Positions 28,196-37,436 of a stretch of DNA of 64,000 bases are shown piece after piece. The notes beneath the pieces were generated by a model. The model searched no databases, had not been told where the DNA came from, and saw only the letters and a list, made by a program, of their open reading frames with translations. The translations under genes and the position numbers were made by a program. This DNA comes from Vibrio sp. B1FLJ16 (GTDB lineage: Bacteria > Pseudomonadota > Gammaproteobacteria > Enterobacterales > Vibrionaceae). The stretch lies in NCBI RefSeq assembly GCF_905175385.1, contig NZ_HG992749.1, positions 2,356,001 through 2,420,000 on the forward strand, read 5' to 3'. Numbering within the stretch: the stretch's first letter is position 1; every line of letters starts with the position of its first letter.

Positions 28196-29497
28196 ATGCA
28201 TTCAATTTTTGTCCGACTCCCACTCTTGCACAAAGTACTGATCGGTTTGTTTAGTGCGCTAATCATCTTTGCACTGTTCTTTTTACCCGATCCGCAAGAA
28301 CTTGACCCACAACACAGCCGTTTAAAAGTTGGGCAATATTATCCTGTTCCGATTTCTATGGAGCTGGCTACGTTAAATAGCGCTTCTTCTGCCCCTCCAG
28401 TTTTGCGCTGGGAGACTCATAAAATTAAAAACGGGGAAAGTGCTGCCATTCTTTTCAGTCGAGTCGGGCTCTCTGCGCGTCTCCTCCATGAACTGATTTC
28501 GTCCGATAAGGAAGTAGAACGACAACTTACTCGTCTTCGTCCCGGTGACAAGTTGCAATTCGGTTTTGATGAGACCAGCAACTTAGTTCAGTTAAGACGG
28601 ACATTAAGTGCTTTCGAAACCTTCCGTATCAAGCTTGTGGATGGTAAATACGTATCCGAAGTTGATAAAAAAGAGGTTGATTACCAGTACAACTTCGCTG
28701 AAGCGACAATAAAATCCAACTTCTGGAACGCTGGTATTTCTTCCGGATTAAACGCCAATCAGATTATGGAATTAGCCGGAATCTTCGGTTGGGATATCGA
28801 CTTTGCCTTAGATATTCGCAAGAACGACACCTTCCGCGTGCTGTATCAGGAAGAAGTTGTAGAAGGTGAAGTGATTGGCCGCGGTAAAATCATCGCAGCC
28901 GTATTTAAGAACCAGGGTGATACTTTCACGGCAATTTTGGATGAAAAAACCGATAAGTATTACGATGAAAATGGCCGGGCAATGAAGAAGGCCTTTTTGC
29001 GTGCACCTCTGGATTTTCGCCGGGTTAGCTCAAACTTTAACCCTCGTCGCCTGCATCCTGTGACAGGTAAAGTGCGACCTCACCGAGGGACGGATTATGC
29101 GGCACCTGTTGGTACGCCAATCTGGGCTGCCGGTGATGGGGTGGTACAAAAATCTTCCTATAACAAGTTCAATGGTAACTATGTGTTCATCAAACACAGT
29201 AATACCTACATTACCAAATACTTACACTTAACTAAGCGCACCGTAAAAACCGGGCAACGCGTTAAACAAGGACAAACAATTGGTACTCTGGGTGGTACAG
29301 GCCGAGTAACCGGTCCACACCTACATTATGAATTCCTAGTCAATGGCGTACATAAAAACCCGCGTACCGTGAACCTGCCTAAATCGCAATCATTGACAGG
29401 AAAAGCGCGAGAAACCTTTATGGCTAACGCAAAAATCAATATGGCTAAACTCGACCGCTACAGTGAGCTACTCACCATGAATGAAATAAGCAAATAA
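28196..29497 (+). CDS. M23 zinc endopeptidase, ShyC/MepM-like
   Basis: 433 aa from the ATG at 28196; a TTG at 28157 would add 13 residues and cannot be excluded since neither has a clear ribosome site. One membrane anchor near the N-terminus (LIGLFSALIIFALFF), an OapA/LysM-like region with KIKNGESAAILFSRVGLS, and a C-terminal M23 domain with the zinc ligands in HRGTDYAAP and HLHYEF. Cleaves peptide cross-links of peptidoglycan to permit wall growth. By synteny next to tyrS it corresponds to V. cholerae VC0630 (ShyC); this assignment is inferred. Confidence 0.9.
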   Translation: MHSIFVRLPLLHKVLIGLFSALIIFALFFLPDPQELDPQHSRLKVGQYYPVPISMELATLNSASSAPPVLRWETHKIKNGESAAILFSRVGLSARLLHELISSDKEVERQLTRLRPGDKLQFGFDETSNLVQLRRTLSAFETFRIKLVDGKYVSEVDKKEVDYQYNFAEATIKSNFWNAGISSGLNANQIMELAGIFGWDIDFALDIRKNDTFRVLYQEEVVEGEVIGRGKIIAAVFKNQGDTFTAILDEKTDKYYDENGRAMKKAFLRAPLDFRRVSSNFNPRRLHPVTGKVRPHRGTDYAAPVGTPIWAAGDGVVQKSSYNKFNGNYVFIKHSNTYITKYLHLTKRTVKTGQRVKQGQTIGTLGGTGRVTGPHLHYEFLVNGVHKNPRTVNLPKSQSLTGKARETFMANAKINMAKLDRYSELLTMNEISK

Positions 29498-29525
29498 GTA
29501 CTTGAGCTCAACTGAAAGAAAACAC

Positions 29526-29550
29526 GAGGCCACTTATGTGGCCTCTATTT
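29526..29550. terminator. Terminator between the M23 gene and the RND operon
   Basis: GAGGCCAC-TTAT-GTGGCCTC followed by TATTTATT on the plus strand; on the minus strand it is followed by GTGTTTTC. It ends just before the RND stop codon and can serve both convergent units. Confidence 0.8.
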
Positions 29551-29551
29551 A

Positions 29552-32500
29552 TTACACTTCTGACCTTTCAGACACATCCGCCTCTTCATCAGCTAAGTGC
29601 TCTTTCCCGAGCATAAGTAAGCAAGGTGTCAGTACCAATGTCAGTAACGTTGCAAAAGCTAACCCGCCTGCAACTGCAGTTGCTAACTGAGACCACCATT
29701 GGGTGCTAGGTGCGCCAAATTCAACTTTCTGATTCACCAGGTCGATATTCATTTCTAACACCATCGGCAATAAACCCAGAATCGTGGTCACTGTTGTTAA
29801 TAAAACGGGTCTCAGGCGCTGTACGCCCGTACGTAAAATAGCCTCACTCTTTTCCAGGCCTCTTTTCCGCATTTGGTTATAAGTATCAATCAGCACGATA
29901 TTGTTGTTCACCACTATACCAGCCAAAGCAATAACACCTATACCAGACATAATGATACCGAATGGCTTTTGGAAAATAAGCAACCCCGCAAAGACCCCAA
30001 TAGTGGAGAACAATACTGCACTCAAAATCAAAAATGCCTGATAAAAACTGTTGAACTGGGTAATCAAAATAAGCGCCATCACTCCTAAAGCGACGATAAA
30101 TGCGCTTTTTAAGAAGTCTGAAGAGTGCTCCTGCTCTTCGTTCTGCCCGCGAATTTTATACTCAATCCCTTCTGGCAGCCCCAGCTTATCAATTTCTTGC
30201 GCAATCTTAGGTAACTCCAGCGCTAAGTTATAACCTTCTGCCATATCCGCTTTAATGTTAATCACTCTGTGACCATCCACCCGGCGAATAGTATCTTGTT
30301 TATGATCAGGTTTTATTTGCGCGAAGTTAGTAATTGGAACAAGACCAGCCGCCGTTTTCACTCTAAGTTGGTCAAAGCGTCCGATGTCTCGTTTGTCTTG
30401 CGGATAGCGCACCAGAATATCGACTTCCTCATCCGCATCGTCTGGTAAGTAATCGCCTATTTTCAAACCATTGGTGACAAACTGAACCGTATTGCCGACC
30501 AAAGTTGCATCGGCAGCAAATCGAGATGCATCGTCGCGGCGAATATCAATTTGCCAATCAATCCCATCTTTGTTGGTAGTATCACTAAGATTCGTTAATG
30601 CTGGATTACCATCAGCCCAAATCCTGACACGATTGGCCGCCTCGTCAAGATCACTAATGCTCAGGCTTTTCGAGGAAACTTCTATCACCAAGTCGTTTTC
30701 TACCGGAGGCCCGGCATCGGGAAACTTGTATTCCAGCTCAACTCCATAAAAATGATCTGTCTTCTGTTTTAACTCTTCAATAATCGCTTTAACACTACGG
30801 CGATATTGCCAGTCAACTGGCGTGATCTGTATCTGTCCGATTTCATCACCATTGTTGCTTGCGCCAGTACGAGTGTAGACACTCTCAAACTCATCGTGCC
30901 CTAACATCACCAGCTCAATCTCTCGCATCACCAAATCTTTTTCGTTAATCGAGAGATCACCATAAGAGCGTACTTTTACGGTAAAAAACGGCGGGTCAAC
31001 CTCGGGAAAAAACTCAGCCCCCAGCCCTGCCTTGCTATAGGTAAAACCAACACCAACGGCAAGTAAAATCGCACTTAGCAACACTTTCCAGGGATGTTGA
31101 ATAGCGATAAAAAGGGTTTTGTAGTAGAGCTTAGTAATCCCCGTTGCTTTCTCAAAATTGCCATTATGGAGTTCAACCATTTCTTGCTGGGCTTTTTGAC
31201 TGGCGATTTGTGGCTTGCCAATAATCCCACCAATAACAGGAACAAACAGCAAGGCCATCATGAGAGATGCAGCCAGCGTAGCTATCAGTGTGAGTGGTAA
31301 GTACTTCATAAACTCACCAGTGATATCTGGCCAGAACAGTAAAGGGGCGAATGCCGCTAAAGTTGTCGCAGTCGATGCCGTGATAGGCCAGGCCATTCGT
31401 TTCGCCGCATCCCGGTACGCCGCTTTACGTGGTGTGCCTTCTTGCATTCTCCGGTCTGCAAACTCTGTAACAACGATCGCGCCGTCCACCAGCATGCCAA
31501 CCGCCATGATAAGCGCAAACAGCACAACAATATTTACCGTGAGGCCAAACACGGAAAGCACCAGCAATCCGGTTAAAAATGAACCAGGAATGGAAATCCC
31601 GACTAATAAAGCGGTTCTTACCCCTAAAATAGCAATAATGACGATCACAACCAGAATAATCGCTGACAAGATATTGTTTTGCAGATCACTGAGCATTAGT
31701 TTGACGTCGTCAGATTGATCCCAAGTGTATTTCACCTGCAAATTACCTGGCCACTCCGAGCGCAATTGTCCTTGCGCAATCACTTCTTTGACTAACGCCA
31801 CGGTCTCAATGATGTTTTCTCCTGCACGTTTCTTTACATCAAGCACGATGGCAGGTTCACCATCTAAACGGGCAAAGCTTTCAGGATCGCGAAAGGCACG
31901 GCGCACGGCCGCCACATCGCCAAAAGTAATGACTTCTTTACCATCGACTTTAATTGGCAGCTCTAGTACGTCTTTTAAGGAATCAAACACCGACGGGACT
32001 TTCACAGAAAATCGGCCATACCCCGTATCGACAAAGCCTGCTGCAACCACCCGGTTATTCAACGCAATTAAATTATAAATATCGGCCTGATCTAACCCGT
32101 AGCTTTCCATCAAAAGCGGATCAACAACAATCTCTACAATGTCTTCCCGATCTCCGGCGATATCAACTTCAAGAATCTGGCGAAAGCTTTCTAACCTGTC
32201 GCGTAACGTACGGGCAACTTGAACGATGGTTCTCTCGGGTAACGAGCCATACAGAACCACGGTTAAAACGGGCTCTTCGGACGCAAACGTAACTTCATTA
32301 ACCGTTGGTTCATCACTGTCAGCGGGCAACTTAGGCTTCGCTAAGTCCACCGCATCACGCACATCTGCCATCGCCTTATCAAGATCAACGCCCACACTGA
32401 ATTCTAAAGTAACTGAGGCGTGACCTTCCGAGGCTACGGACGTCATCTCTTTCACCCCTTCTATTGAACGCAGCTCTTGTTCAATCGGACGAACCAGTAA

Positions 32501-32686
32501 ACGTTCTGCATCAGTGGGAGAAATGCCCTGATGAGTAACAGAGACATAAATGATTGGAATAGTAATATCCGGGCTGGATTCTTTCGGGATCGTAACGTAA
32601 GTAATGACTCCGGCAATCAGGATCATTACCAACAACGTCATCATAGTACGTGAGCGGGATAAGGCAGCATCAATCAACGAATACAT
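29552..32686 (-). CDS. RND-family efflux permease (AcrB-like)
   Basis: 1044 aa inner-membrane pump with the usual 12 spans and two large periplasmic loops. The N-terminus (YSLIDAALSRSRTMMTLL) and the SPTDAERLLVRPIEQEL region fit the AcrB/MexB superfamily. Odd: the TM4 motif is LVDGAIVVTE, so only one of the two AcrB aspartates (D407/D408) is present, and the TM10 lysine (K940 in AcrB) is replaced by Asn in VNNNIVLID. This non-canonical relay is a subfamily trait rather than damage, since the rest is intact. AAGGAGG precedes the ATG, nine bases after the adaptor gene. No TolC gene is nearby. Confidence 0.92.
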   Translation of the reverse strand: MYSLIDAALSRSRTMMTLLVMILIAGVITYVTIPKESSPDITIPIIYVSVTHQGISPTDAERLLVRPIEQELRSIEGVKEMTSVASEGHASVTLEFSVGVDLDKAMADVRDAVDLAKPKLPADSDEPTVNEVTFASEEPVLTVVLYGSLPERTIVQVARTLRDRLESFRQILEVDIAGDREDIVEIVVDPLLMESYGLDQADIYNLIALNNRVVAAGFVDTGYGRFSVKVPSVFDSLKDVLELPIKVDGKEVITFGDVAAVRRAFRDPESFARLDGEPAIVLDVKKRAGENIIETVALVKEVIAQGQLRSEWPGNLQVKYTWDQSDDVKLMLSDLQNNILSAIILVVIVIIAILGVRTALLVGISIPGSFLTGLLVLSVFGLTVNIVVLFALIMAVGMLVDGAIVVTEFADRRMQEGTPRKAAYRDAAKRMAWPITASTATTLAAFAPLLFWPDITGEFMKYLPLTLIATLAASLMMALLFVPVIGGIIGKPQIASQKAQQEMVELHNGNFEKATGITKLYYKTLFIAIQHPWKVLLSAILLAVGVGFTYSKAGLGAEFFPEVDPPFFTVKVRSYGDLSINEKDLVMREIELVMLGHDEFESVYTRTGASNNGDEIGQIQITPVDWQYRRSVKAIIEELKQKTDHFYGVELEYKFPDAGPPVENDLVIEVSSKSLSISDLDEAANRVRIWADGNPALTNLSDTTNKDGIDWQIDIRRDDASRFAADATLVGNTVQFVTNGLKIGDYLPDDADEEVDILVRYPQDKRDIGRFDQLRVKTAAGLVPITNFAQIKPDHKQDTIRRVDGHRVINIKADMAEGYNLALELPKIAQEIDKLGLPEGIEYKIRGQNEEQEHSSDFLKSAFIVALGVMALILITQFNSFYQAFLILSAVLFSTIGVFAGLLIFQKPFGIIMSGIGVIALAGIVVNNNIVLIDTYNQMRKRGLEKSEAILRTGVQRLRPVLLTTVTTILGLLPMVLEMNIDLVNQKVEFGAPSTQWWSQLATAVAGGLAFATLLTLVLTPCLLMLGKEHLADEEADVSERSEV

Positions 32687-32695
32687 ACCGCCTCC

Positions 32696-33814
32696 TTATT
32701 GTTCCGAGCTCGAGTCATTAACCGCATCATCGACACTTGTCGCGATAACCGGGTCGCCATCCCGGACAAACCCCTGCCCCAAAACGATAATGTCACTCTT
32801 CTTGCCTAATCCAGACAGCCACACACCGTCTTCTTCTGCTTTAACTAATTGAATAGGTACAAACTTAACGTGATCATCCTCTAGGGTTTTCACCCCTAGA
32901 TTTCCCTCTTCATCTAACGCTAGCATGGCAGCGGTGATCTTTATTGCCAGCTCTTCAGTCAGTGGCAGAATCACTTCAGCACTAATCCCCGCTGGTGTCT
33001 GCGAGTCTCGGTTATCTATTTCGATTTCAATAGGAAAGGTGTTTGTTGAAGCAGATGATACGCGCCCGATATAACGCAATGTACCCTGATAATCCTGACC
33101 GTTAACAGTTCTGACGTCAGTCTTAAGCCCTTCTTTTATATGCTGAATATGCCGTTCACTTACATCAGCCTCTATCACTAAAGTATCAAGGTCAATAACG
33201 GTGGCTATCGGATCTCCGATACCAACAAAATCCCCCAGCTCAACAAAGTGTCGGTCGACAATGCCATCAAATGGAGCTTTCACTTCAGTATTTTTAAGTG
33301 CGGTTTGAACATTACTTAAGCTGGCCCTGGCATCGACCAAAGCCGCTTGTGCGGTCGCAAACGCAACTTCACCCTGCAGGCCTTTGTTCTTTAATGATTT
33401 TGCTGCATTAAACTCTTTTTGTTTAACCGTCAGCATCGCTTGGGCACGCTGAACTTGAATGTCGAGATCGCGCTTATCAATATTAGCGATAACTTGTCCG
33501 CGCTGAACACTTTGCCCTTGCTCTATATTGAGGCTGACGATCTTTCCGGCAACTTCTGCACCTAAACGCGCCTGACGATTGGGGGCTGTACGACCATACA
33601 ATTCAAGTGTTTTATGGGTGGGCTGGGCAACAAAGGTGTCAAACATAACCTTTGCAACAGGAGGCTGGTTGGATTGCTTAGACTCGGGAGAGGAAAGATC
33701 ATCTTGAGCGCTGAGCTGGCCAATGGCCAACCATGCGACAAGAACTACGATAAGAATCAAAGATATTAGCCATGGACGCTCTGCGAGCTGTCGCCTGAAA
33801 GAAATAGCAGACAT
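32696..33814 (-). CDS. Periplasmic adaptor (membrane fusion protein) of the RND pump
   Basis: 372 aa. One N-terminal membrane anchor (WLISLILIVVLVAWLAI) and no lipobox, then a biotinyl-lipoyl-like half (RLGAEVAGKIVSLNIEQGQ), an alpha-hairpin (about 130-165, shorter than in AcrA), the second lipoyl half and beta-barrel. Links the RND permease to an outer-membrane channel. First gene of the two-gene operon; AAGGA precedes the ATG. Confidence 0.92.
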   Translation of the reverse strand: MSAISFRRQLAERPWLISLILIVVLVAWLAIGQLSAQDDLSSPESKQSNQPPVAKVMFDTFVAQPTHKTLELYGRTAPNRQARLGAEVAGKIVSLNIEQGQSVQRGQVIANIDKRDLDIQVQRAQAMLTVKQKEFNAAKSLKNKGLQGEVAFATAQAALVDARASLSNVQTALKNTEVKAPFDGIVDRHFVELGDFVGIGDPIATVIDLDTLVIEADVSERHIQHIKEGLKTDVRTVNGQDYQGTLRYIGRVSSASTNTFPIEIEIDNRDSQTPAGISAEVILPLTEELAIKITAAMLALDEEGNLGVKTLEDDHVKFVPIQLVKAEEDGVWLSGLGKKSDIIVLGQGFVRDGDPVIATSVDDAVNDSSSEQ

Positions 33815-33884
33815 AAAAAGTCCTTATTATTTTTTCTTTCTTGCAACGTCTTGCAAACGAGCCTCTTTATGCAGTTTTAACTAT

Positions 33885-33911
33885 ATAAAGAGCAGGCAGC
33901 CGATGGCTGCC
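33885..33911 (-). terminator. Intrinsic terminator of erpA
   Basis: GGCAGCC-GAT-GGCTGCC (33895-33911), followed on the minus strand by TGCTCTTTATA. It separates erpA from the RND operon. Confidence 0.7.
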
Positions 33912-33925
33912 CGTTATCGTGTTCA

Positions 33926-34267
33926 TTACACGCTAAATGATGCACCACAACCACATGTGGTCGTTGCATTTGGGTTGTTAACGAAGAAGCGAGCTCCTTC
34001 CAGACCCTCAGTGTAATCTACGATACCGCCGACAAGATATTGCAAACTCATTGGGTCTACAACCAGTGTTACGCCGCTGTTTTCAATGGTTGTGTCGCCG
34101 TCATTCACATTTTCATCAAAAGTGAAGCCATATTGGAAACCGCTACAGCCGCCACCAGTAATGTATACACGTAATTTCAATGCTGGATTTTCTTCTTCTT
34201 CAATCAATGCCTTAACACGTGTTGCTGCTGCATCAGAAAAAGATAATGGTACGTTTACTTCGCTCAC
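33926..34267 (-). CDS. erpA: ErpA, A-type iron-sulfur carrier
   Basis: 113 aa from a GTG at 34267 with GAGAGG upstream; this start aligns with E. coli ErpA (114 aa). Delivers Fe-S clusters to IspG/IspH and respiratory enzymes. The three ligand cysteines are visible in [11 protein letters not shown] and the C-terminal [10 protein letters not shown]. Divergent from hemL, the order seen in V. cholerae. Confidence 0.97.
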   Translation of the reverse strand: MSEVNVPLSFSDAAATRVKALIEEEENPALKLRVYITGGGCSGFQYGFTFDENVNDGDTTIENSGVTLVVDPMSLQYLVGGIVDYTEGLEGARFFVNNPNATTTCGCGASFSV

Positions 34268-34573
34268 GAAGACCTCTCTCACTCGTGTAATGCGTCAAGC
34301 CTTAAGCGAGACGTCAAATTTGTACTAATTGGACACGATTATCCAATACCTGACAAACTCGTTCAAGTATTCGCCGCCGATTCTTTATATTAGTGCGGAT
34401 ATCTAGGGTCTGTTGACCTTTATATATGATGTTTGTAGCACTTTATGTTTTTTTTTTATACAAGGTGGAGGCTTTGAAATGTAGTTGCTCTACTTGATAA
34501 GCCGATAACGCAGTAGAAAAGCCATCAGTTCATGCAAATACACGGCTAAACAACACATAAATTTAGCAAAAAG
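34268..34573. other. erpA-hemL intergenic region, structured repeat-like core
   Basis: Apart from the hemL promoter (34574-34602) this 375-bp gap holds no gene. It contains the TAGGGTCTGTTGACC motif that recurs at 42157, a T10 tract (34448-34457), and a cruciform-capable block: GGCTTT (34470-34475) with AAAGCC (34518-34523), enclosing GTAG/CTAC pairs at 34481-34493. The block looks like a remnant of a dispersed or miniature element. Confidence 0.4.
34404..34422 (+). repeat. 19-bp motif, copy 1 (erpA-hemL gap)
   Basis: TAGGGTCTGTTGACCTTTA. It differs at one base from copy 2 at 42157-42175. Possibly the end of a transposable or miniature repeat; no transposase is near. Confidence 0.45.
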
Positions 34574-34602
34574 TTTATAACTTGATTATAGCTAGGTACA
34601 AT
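34574..34602 (+). promoter_or_regulatory. hemL promoter
   Basis: TTTATA (34574-34579), 17-bp spacer, TACAAT (34597-34602); about 35 bases of leader before the ATG, which has AGAGGA upstream. Confidence 0.6.
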
Positions 34603-34642
34603 GCGTTCCACTTGGTCCGAGCAATCATAAGAGGATAACCCC

Positions 34643-35938
34643 ATGACCAAATCATCAGAGCTGTATCAAAAAGCTCAGAAAACCATTCCTGGCGGTGTAA
34701 ATTCACCAGTTCGTGCATTCAACGGCGTTGGTGGTTCTCCACTATTTATCGAACGAGCAGACGGTGCACTGATTTTTGATGCCGATGGTAAAGCGTATAT
34801 TGATTACGTAGGTTCTTGGGGGCCAATGATTCTTGGTCACAACCATTCTGTAATTCGCCAAGCCGTTATTGATGCAGCACAACGTGGTCTGAGCTTCGGC
34901 GCGCCAACTGAACTGGAAATCTCAATGGCAGAATTGGTTTCTGAACTTGTGCCATCAATGGAGCAAATCCGCATGGTAAGCTCTGGTACTGAAGCGACTA
35001 TGAGTGCAATTCGCCTTGCTCGCGGATTTACCGGCCGCGACAAGATCATGAAATTTGAAGGCTGTTACCACGGCCACGCAGACAGCTTACTGGTTAAAGC
35101 TGGATCTGGTGCACTGACACTTGGTCAACCAAGCTCTCCGGGTGTACCGGCAGACTTTGCCAAACACACCCTGACAGCAACATTTAACGATCTGGATTCA
35201 GTACGTGAACTTTTTGCGGCAAATAAGGGAGAGATCGCTTGTATTATTGTTGAGCCAGTAGCTGGCAACATGAACTGTATCCCTCCTGTAGAGGGCTTCC
35301 ACGAAGGTCTGCGTGAAATATGTGACCAGGAAGGTGCACTACTGATCTTTGACGAGGTGATGACAGGTTTCCGCGTTGCACTGGGCGGCGCTCAGGCATA
35401 CTACAACATCAAGCCAGACTTAACTACGTTAGGTAAAGTGATCGGTGGCGGTATGCCAGTTGGTGCTTTTGGTGGCCGTAAAGAAGTAATGCAATACGTT
35501 GCTCCAACTGGTCCTGTATACCAGGCTGGTACGCTTTCTGGTAATCCGGTAGCAATGGCTGCGGGTTTCGCATGTCTGAACTTGCTAAAAGAAGAAGGCA
35601 ATGAAAAGCGTCTGGCTTCAAAAACTAAGCAGCTGGCCGATGGTTTTAAATCACTGGCGGACAAACATGGTATTCCATTAGTAGTAAATCAGGTCGGTGG
35701 CATGTTTGGTTTCTTCTTTACAGACCAGGAATCCGTCACTTGCTACGAAGACGTAACTAAGTGCGACGTTGAGCGCTTTAAACGATTCTTCCACCTAATG
35801 CTAGATCATGGTGTATACCTTGCACCATCAGCATTTGAAGCAAGCTTCACATCTCTGGCTCACGGCTCAAAAGAGATTGAGGCAACGCTAGAAGCAGCAG
35901 ATCGCTGTTTTGCTACCCTGGCTGCTGAAGCCAAGTAA
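34643..35938 (+). CDS. hemL: Glutamate-1-semialdehyde 2,1-aminomutase
   Basis: 431 aa. PLP enzyme making 5-aminolevulinate in the C5 haem pathway. The PLP lysine is K265 in [18 protein letters not shown], the same number as in E. coli; [10 protein letters not shown] carries the cofactor-binding aspartate and [14 protein letters not shown] is the phosphate loop. Monocistronic, with a promoter and a terminator. Confidence 0.98.
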   Translation: MTKSSELYQKAQKTIPGGVNSPVRAFNGVGGSPLFIERADGALIFDADGKAYIDYVGSWGPMILGHNHSVIRQAVIDAAQRGLSFGAPTELEISMAELVSELVPSMEQIRMVSSGTEATMSAIRLARGFTGRDKIMKFEGCYHGHADSLLVKAGSGALTLGQPSSPGVPADFAKHTLTATFNDLDSVRELFAANKGEIACIIVEPVAGNMNCIPPVEGFHEGLREICDQEGALLIFDEVMTGFRVALGGAQAYYNIKPDLTTLGKVIGGGMPVGAFGGRKEVMQYVAPTGPVYQAGTLSGNPVAMAAGFACLNLLKEEGNEKRLASKTKQLADGFKSLADKHGIPLVVNQVGGMFGFFFTDQESVTCYEDVTKCDVERFKRFFHLMLDHGVYLAPSAFEASFTSLAHGSKEIEATLEAADRCFATLAAEAK

Positions 35939-35963
35939 TCATGTAGCCCAAAGCTACAAACAC

Positions 35964-35989
35964 AAAAAGGACCAGAGCGGTCCTTTTTT
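35964..35989 (+). terminator. Intrinsic terminator of hemL
   Basis: AAAAAGGACC-AGAGC-GGTCCTTTTTT; the stop codon of the small minus-strand ORF touches its T-tract. Confidence 0.85.
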
Positions 35990-36104
35990 ATTGCCAGTTA
36001 AAAATCACTAACAGAGTAAGCACTCCGATCACAATACCAAACCACGGAATACGTTTGGTTTTGTTCTTACTTTGGCAGTTTTTATCACCGTTGCAACAAC
36101 CCAT
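35988..36104 (-). CDS. Small Cys-rich single-span membrane protein, candidate
   Basis: 38 aa from the ATG at 36104 (AAGAG six bases upstream); ATG 36110 would give 40 aa. The N-terminus MGCCNGDKNCQSKNK holds three cysteines (a CC pair and one more) and is followed by a basic stretch and one hydrophobic span (WFGIVIGVLTLLVIF) ending in NWQ. The basic residues before the span predict an N-in topology. I do not recognise the family; the organised layout of Cys cluster, positive residues and membrane helix is unlikely to be chance. Convergent to hemL. Confidence 0.6.
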   Translation of the reverse strand: MGCCNGDKNCQSKNKTKRIPWFGIVIGVLTLLVIFNWQ

Positions 36105-36266
36105 ACTCATCTCTTGATTGATAACCAGCTGATTTGTAGTCATTATAACAAGGTAAACTATTAAGCCCTAATTCGACGATGTTATAAGGAATACAGGGCA
36201 CAACGCGATATAGCTACGGTTAAAGATTAAAAACCGTAAACGTCATCAGTTAGTTGGACTTATCTT

Positions 36267-37352
36267 ATGTCAAACAATGTAAAAATCACGTCGAGCCATC
36301 GTGTTCTAATGGTCGCTCTGCTCGCCGCTGCTTTTGCTTGCTATTTGCTGGTCGAGCCATACATCAATTCGATCGTCATGGCTTTTATCATCTCGTTACT
36401 TATGTTTCCAATTCATGAATGGTTCGAGAAAAAAATGCCGAAACACAGGAACATGGCTTCTCTGCTTTCCTGTGTTGTACTCACCTTTATTATAGTTATC
36501 CCGCTGTTGTTTGTTTTTGCTGCCATTGTCCAACAAGGCTCAGTATTTTCACAGAATACCTATAAATGGGTAACGACCGGGGGCATTCAAGATCTTTTCC
36601 AGCACCCCTTAGTTGTTAAAGGTTTATCTTTACTAAACAATTACTTACCATTTGATAAAATTGAGCCTAATGCCATCGCTGAGAAAATTGCCCAGTTTGC
36701 TACCTCTTTTGGCACCAACCTTGTCTCAATCAGCGCGAAAATATTGGGTGATGCAACGAACTTTCTGATGAACTTCTTCCTGACGTTGTTTGTTCTTTTC
36801 TTCTTACTGCGTGATCATGAAAAAATCATTTCAGCTATTCGTCATATCCTGCCACTTTCTCGTAGTCAGGAAGACAAAATACTGACTGAAATTGAACAGG
36901 TTTCAAAGTCAGCAGTAATGGGGTCATTTCTTACTGCAATTGCCCAGGGCTTTGCTGGTGGTATTGGTATGTGGCTGGCTGGTTTCCCTGGCTTGTTCTG
37001 GGGGACGATGATGGGTTTTGCTTCGTTCATTCCTGTTGTTGGTACTGCCTTGATCTGGATTCCGGCGGCGGCCTACCTGTTCCTAACCGGTGACACAACC
37101 TGGGCCATCTTCCTTGCGGTCTGGAGTGTGGTCGTTGTCGGTTCAATAGATAATTTACTACGCCCACTTTTAATGCAAGGCAGCGCAGGAATGAATACGT
37201 TGATGATTTTCTTCTCATTATTAGGTGGCCTGCACCTGTTCGGACTCATCGGGTTGATTTATGGTCCACTGATCTTCGCAGTCACTATCGTGTTGTTTAA
37301 TATTTATGAGGAAGAGTTTAAAGACTTCCTCAATGTTCAAGACAACAGTTAA
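36267..37352 (+). CDS. AI-2E family transporter (PerM/YdiK-like permease)
   Basis: 361 aa with about eight membrane spans: two near the N-terminus, a periplasmic-type helical region (100-150), and a C-terminal bundle with the conserved PVVGTALIWIPAAAYLF and GSIDNLLRPLLM segments. Members have been linked to export of small molecules, AI-2 or Na+/H+ exchange; the role here is not determinable. Lies between hemL and rsmC as in V. cholerae. Confidence 0.85.
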   Translation: MSNNVKITSSHRVLMVALLAAAFACYLLVEPYINSIVMAFIISLLMFPIHEWFEKKMPKHRNMASLLSCVVLTFIIVIPLLFVFAAIVQQGSVFSQNTYKWVTTGGIQDLFQHPLVVKGLSLLNNYLPFDKIEPNAIAEKIAQFATSFGTNLVSISAKILGDATNFLMNFFLTLFVLFFLLRDHEKIISAIRHILPLSRSQEDKILTEIEQVSKSAVMGSFLTAIAQGFAGGIGMWLAGFPGLFWGTMMGFASFIPVVGTALIWIPAAAYLFLTGDTTWAIFLAVWSVVVVGSIDNLLRPLLMQGSAGMNTLMIFFSLLGGLHLFGLIGLIYGPLIFAVTIVLFNIYEEEFKDFLNVQDNS

Positions 37353-37383
37353 TCAAACTGCGTTCGACTCAACTGCTTCAAGC

Positions 37384-37421
37384 TTGGGCCAGATTATGCG
37401 AAAATCTGGCCCAAATTATTT
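37384..37421 (+). terminator. Terminator after the AI-2E family gene
   Basis: TTGGGCCAGATT (37384-37395) and AATCTGGCCCAA (37403-37414) form a 12-bp stem followed by ATTATTT. It ends only a few bases before the rsmC start. Confidence 0.75.
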
Positions 37422-37436
37422 CTGATGAACAAATTT

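Noticed and set aside
31215-31718. 167-codon plus-strand open frame opposite the RND permease
   Set aside because: Antisense shadow of a well-supported gene; Thr/Ser/Ile-rich and without any recognisable domain.
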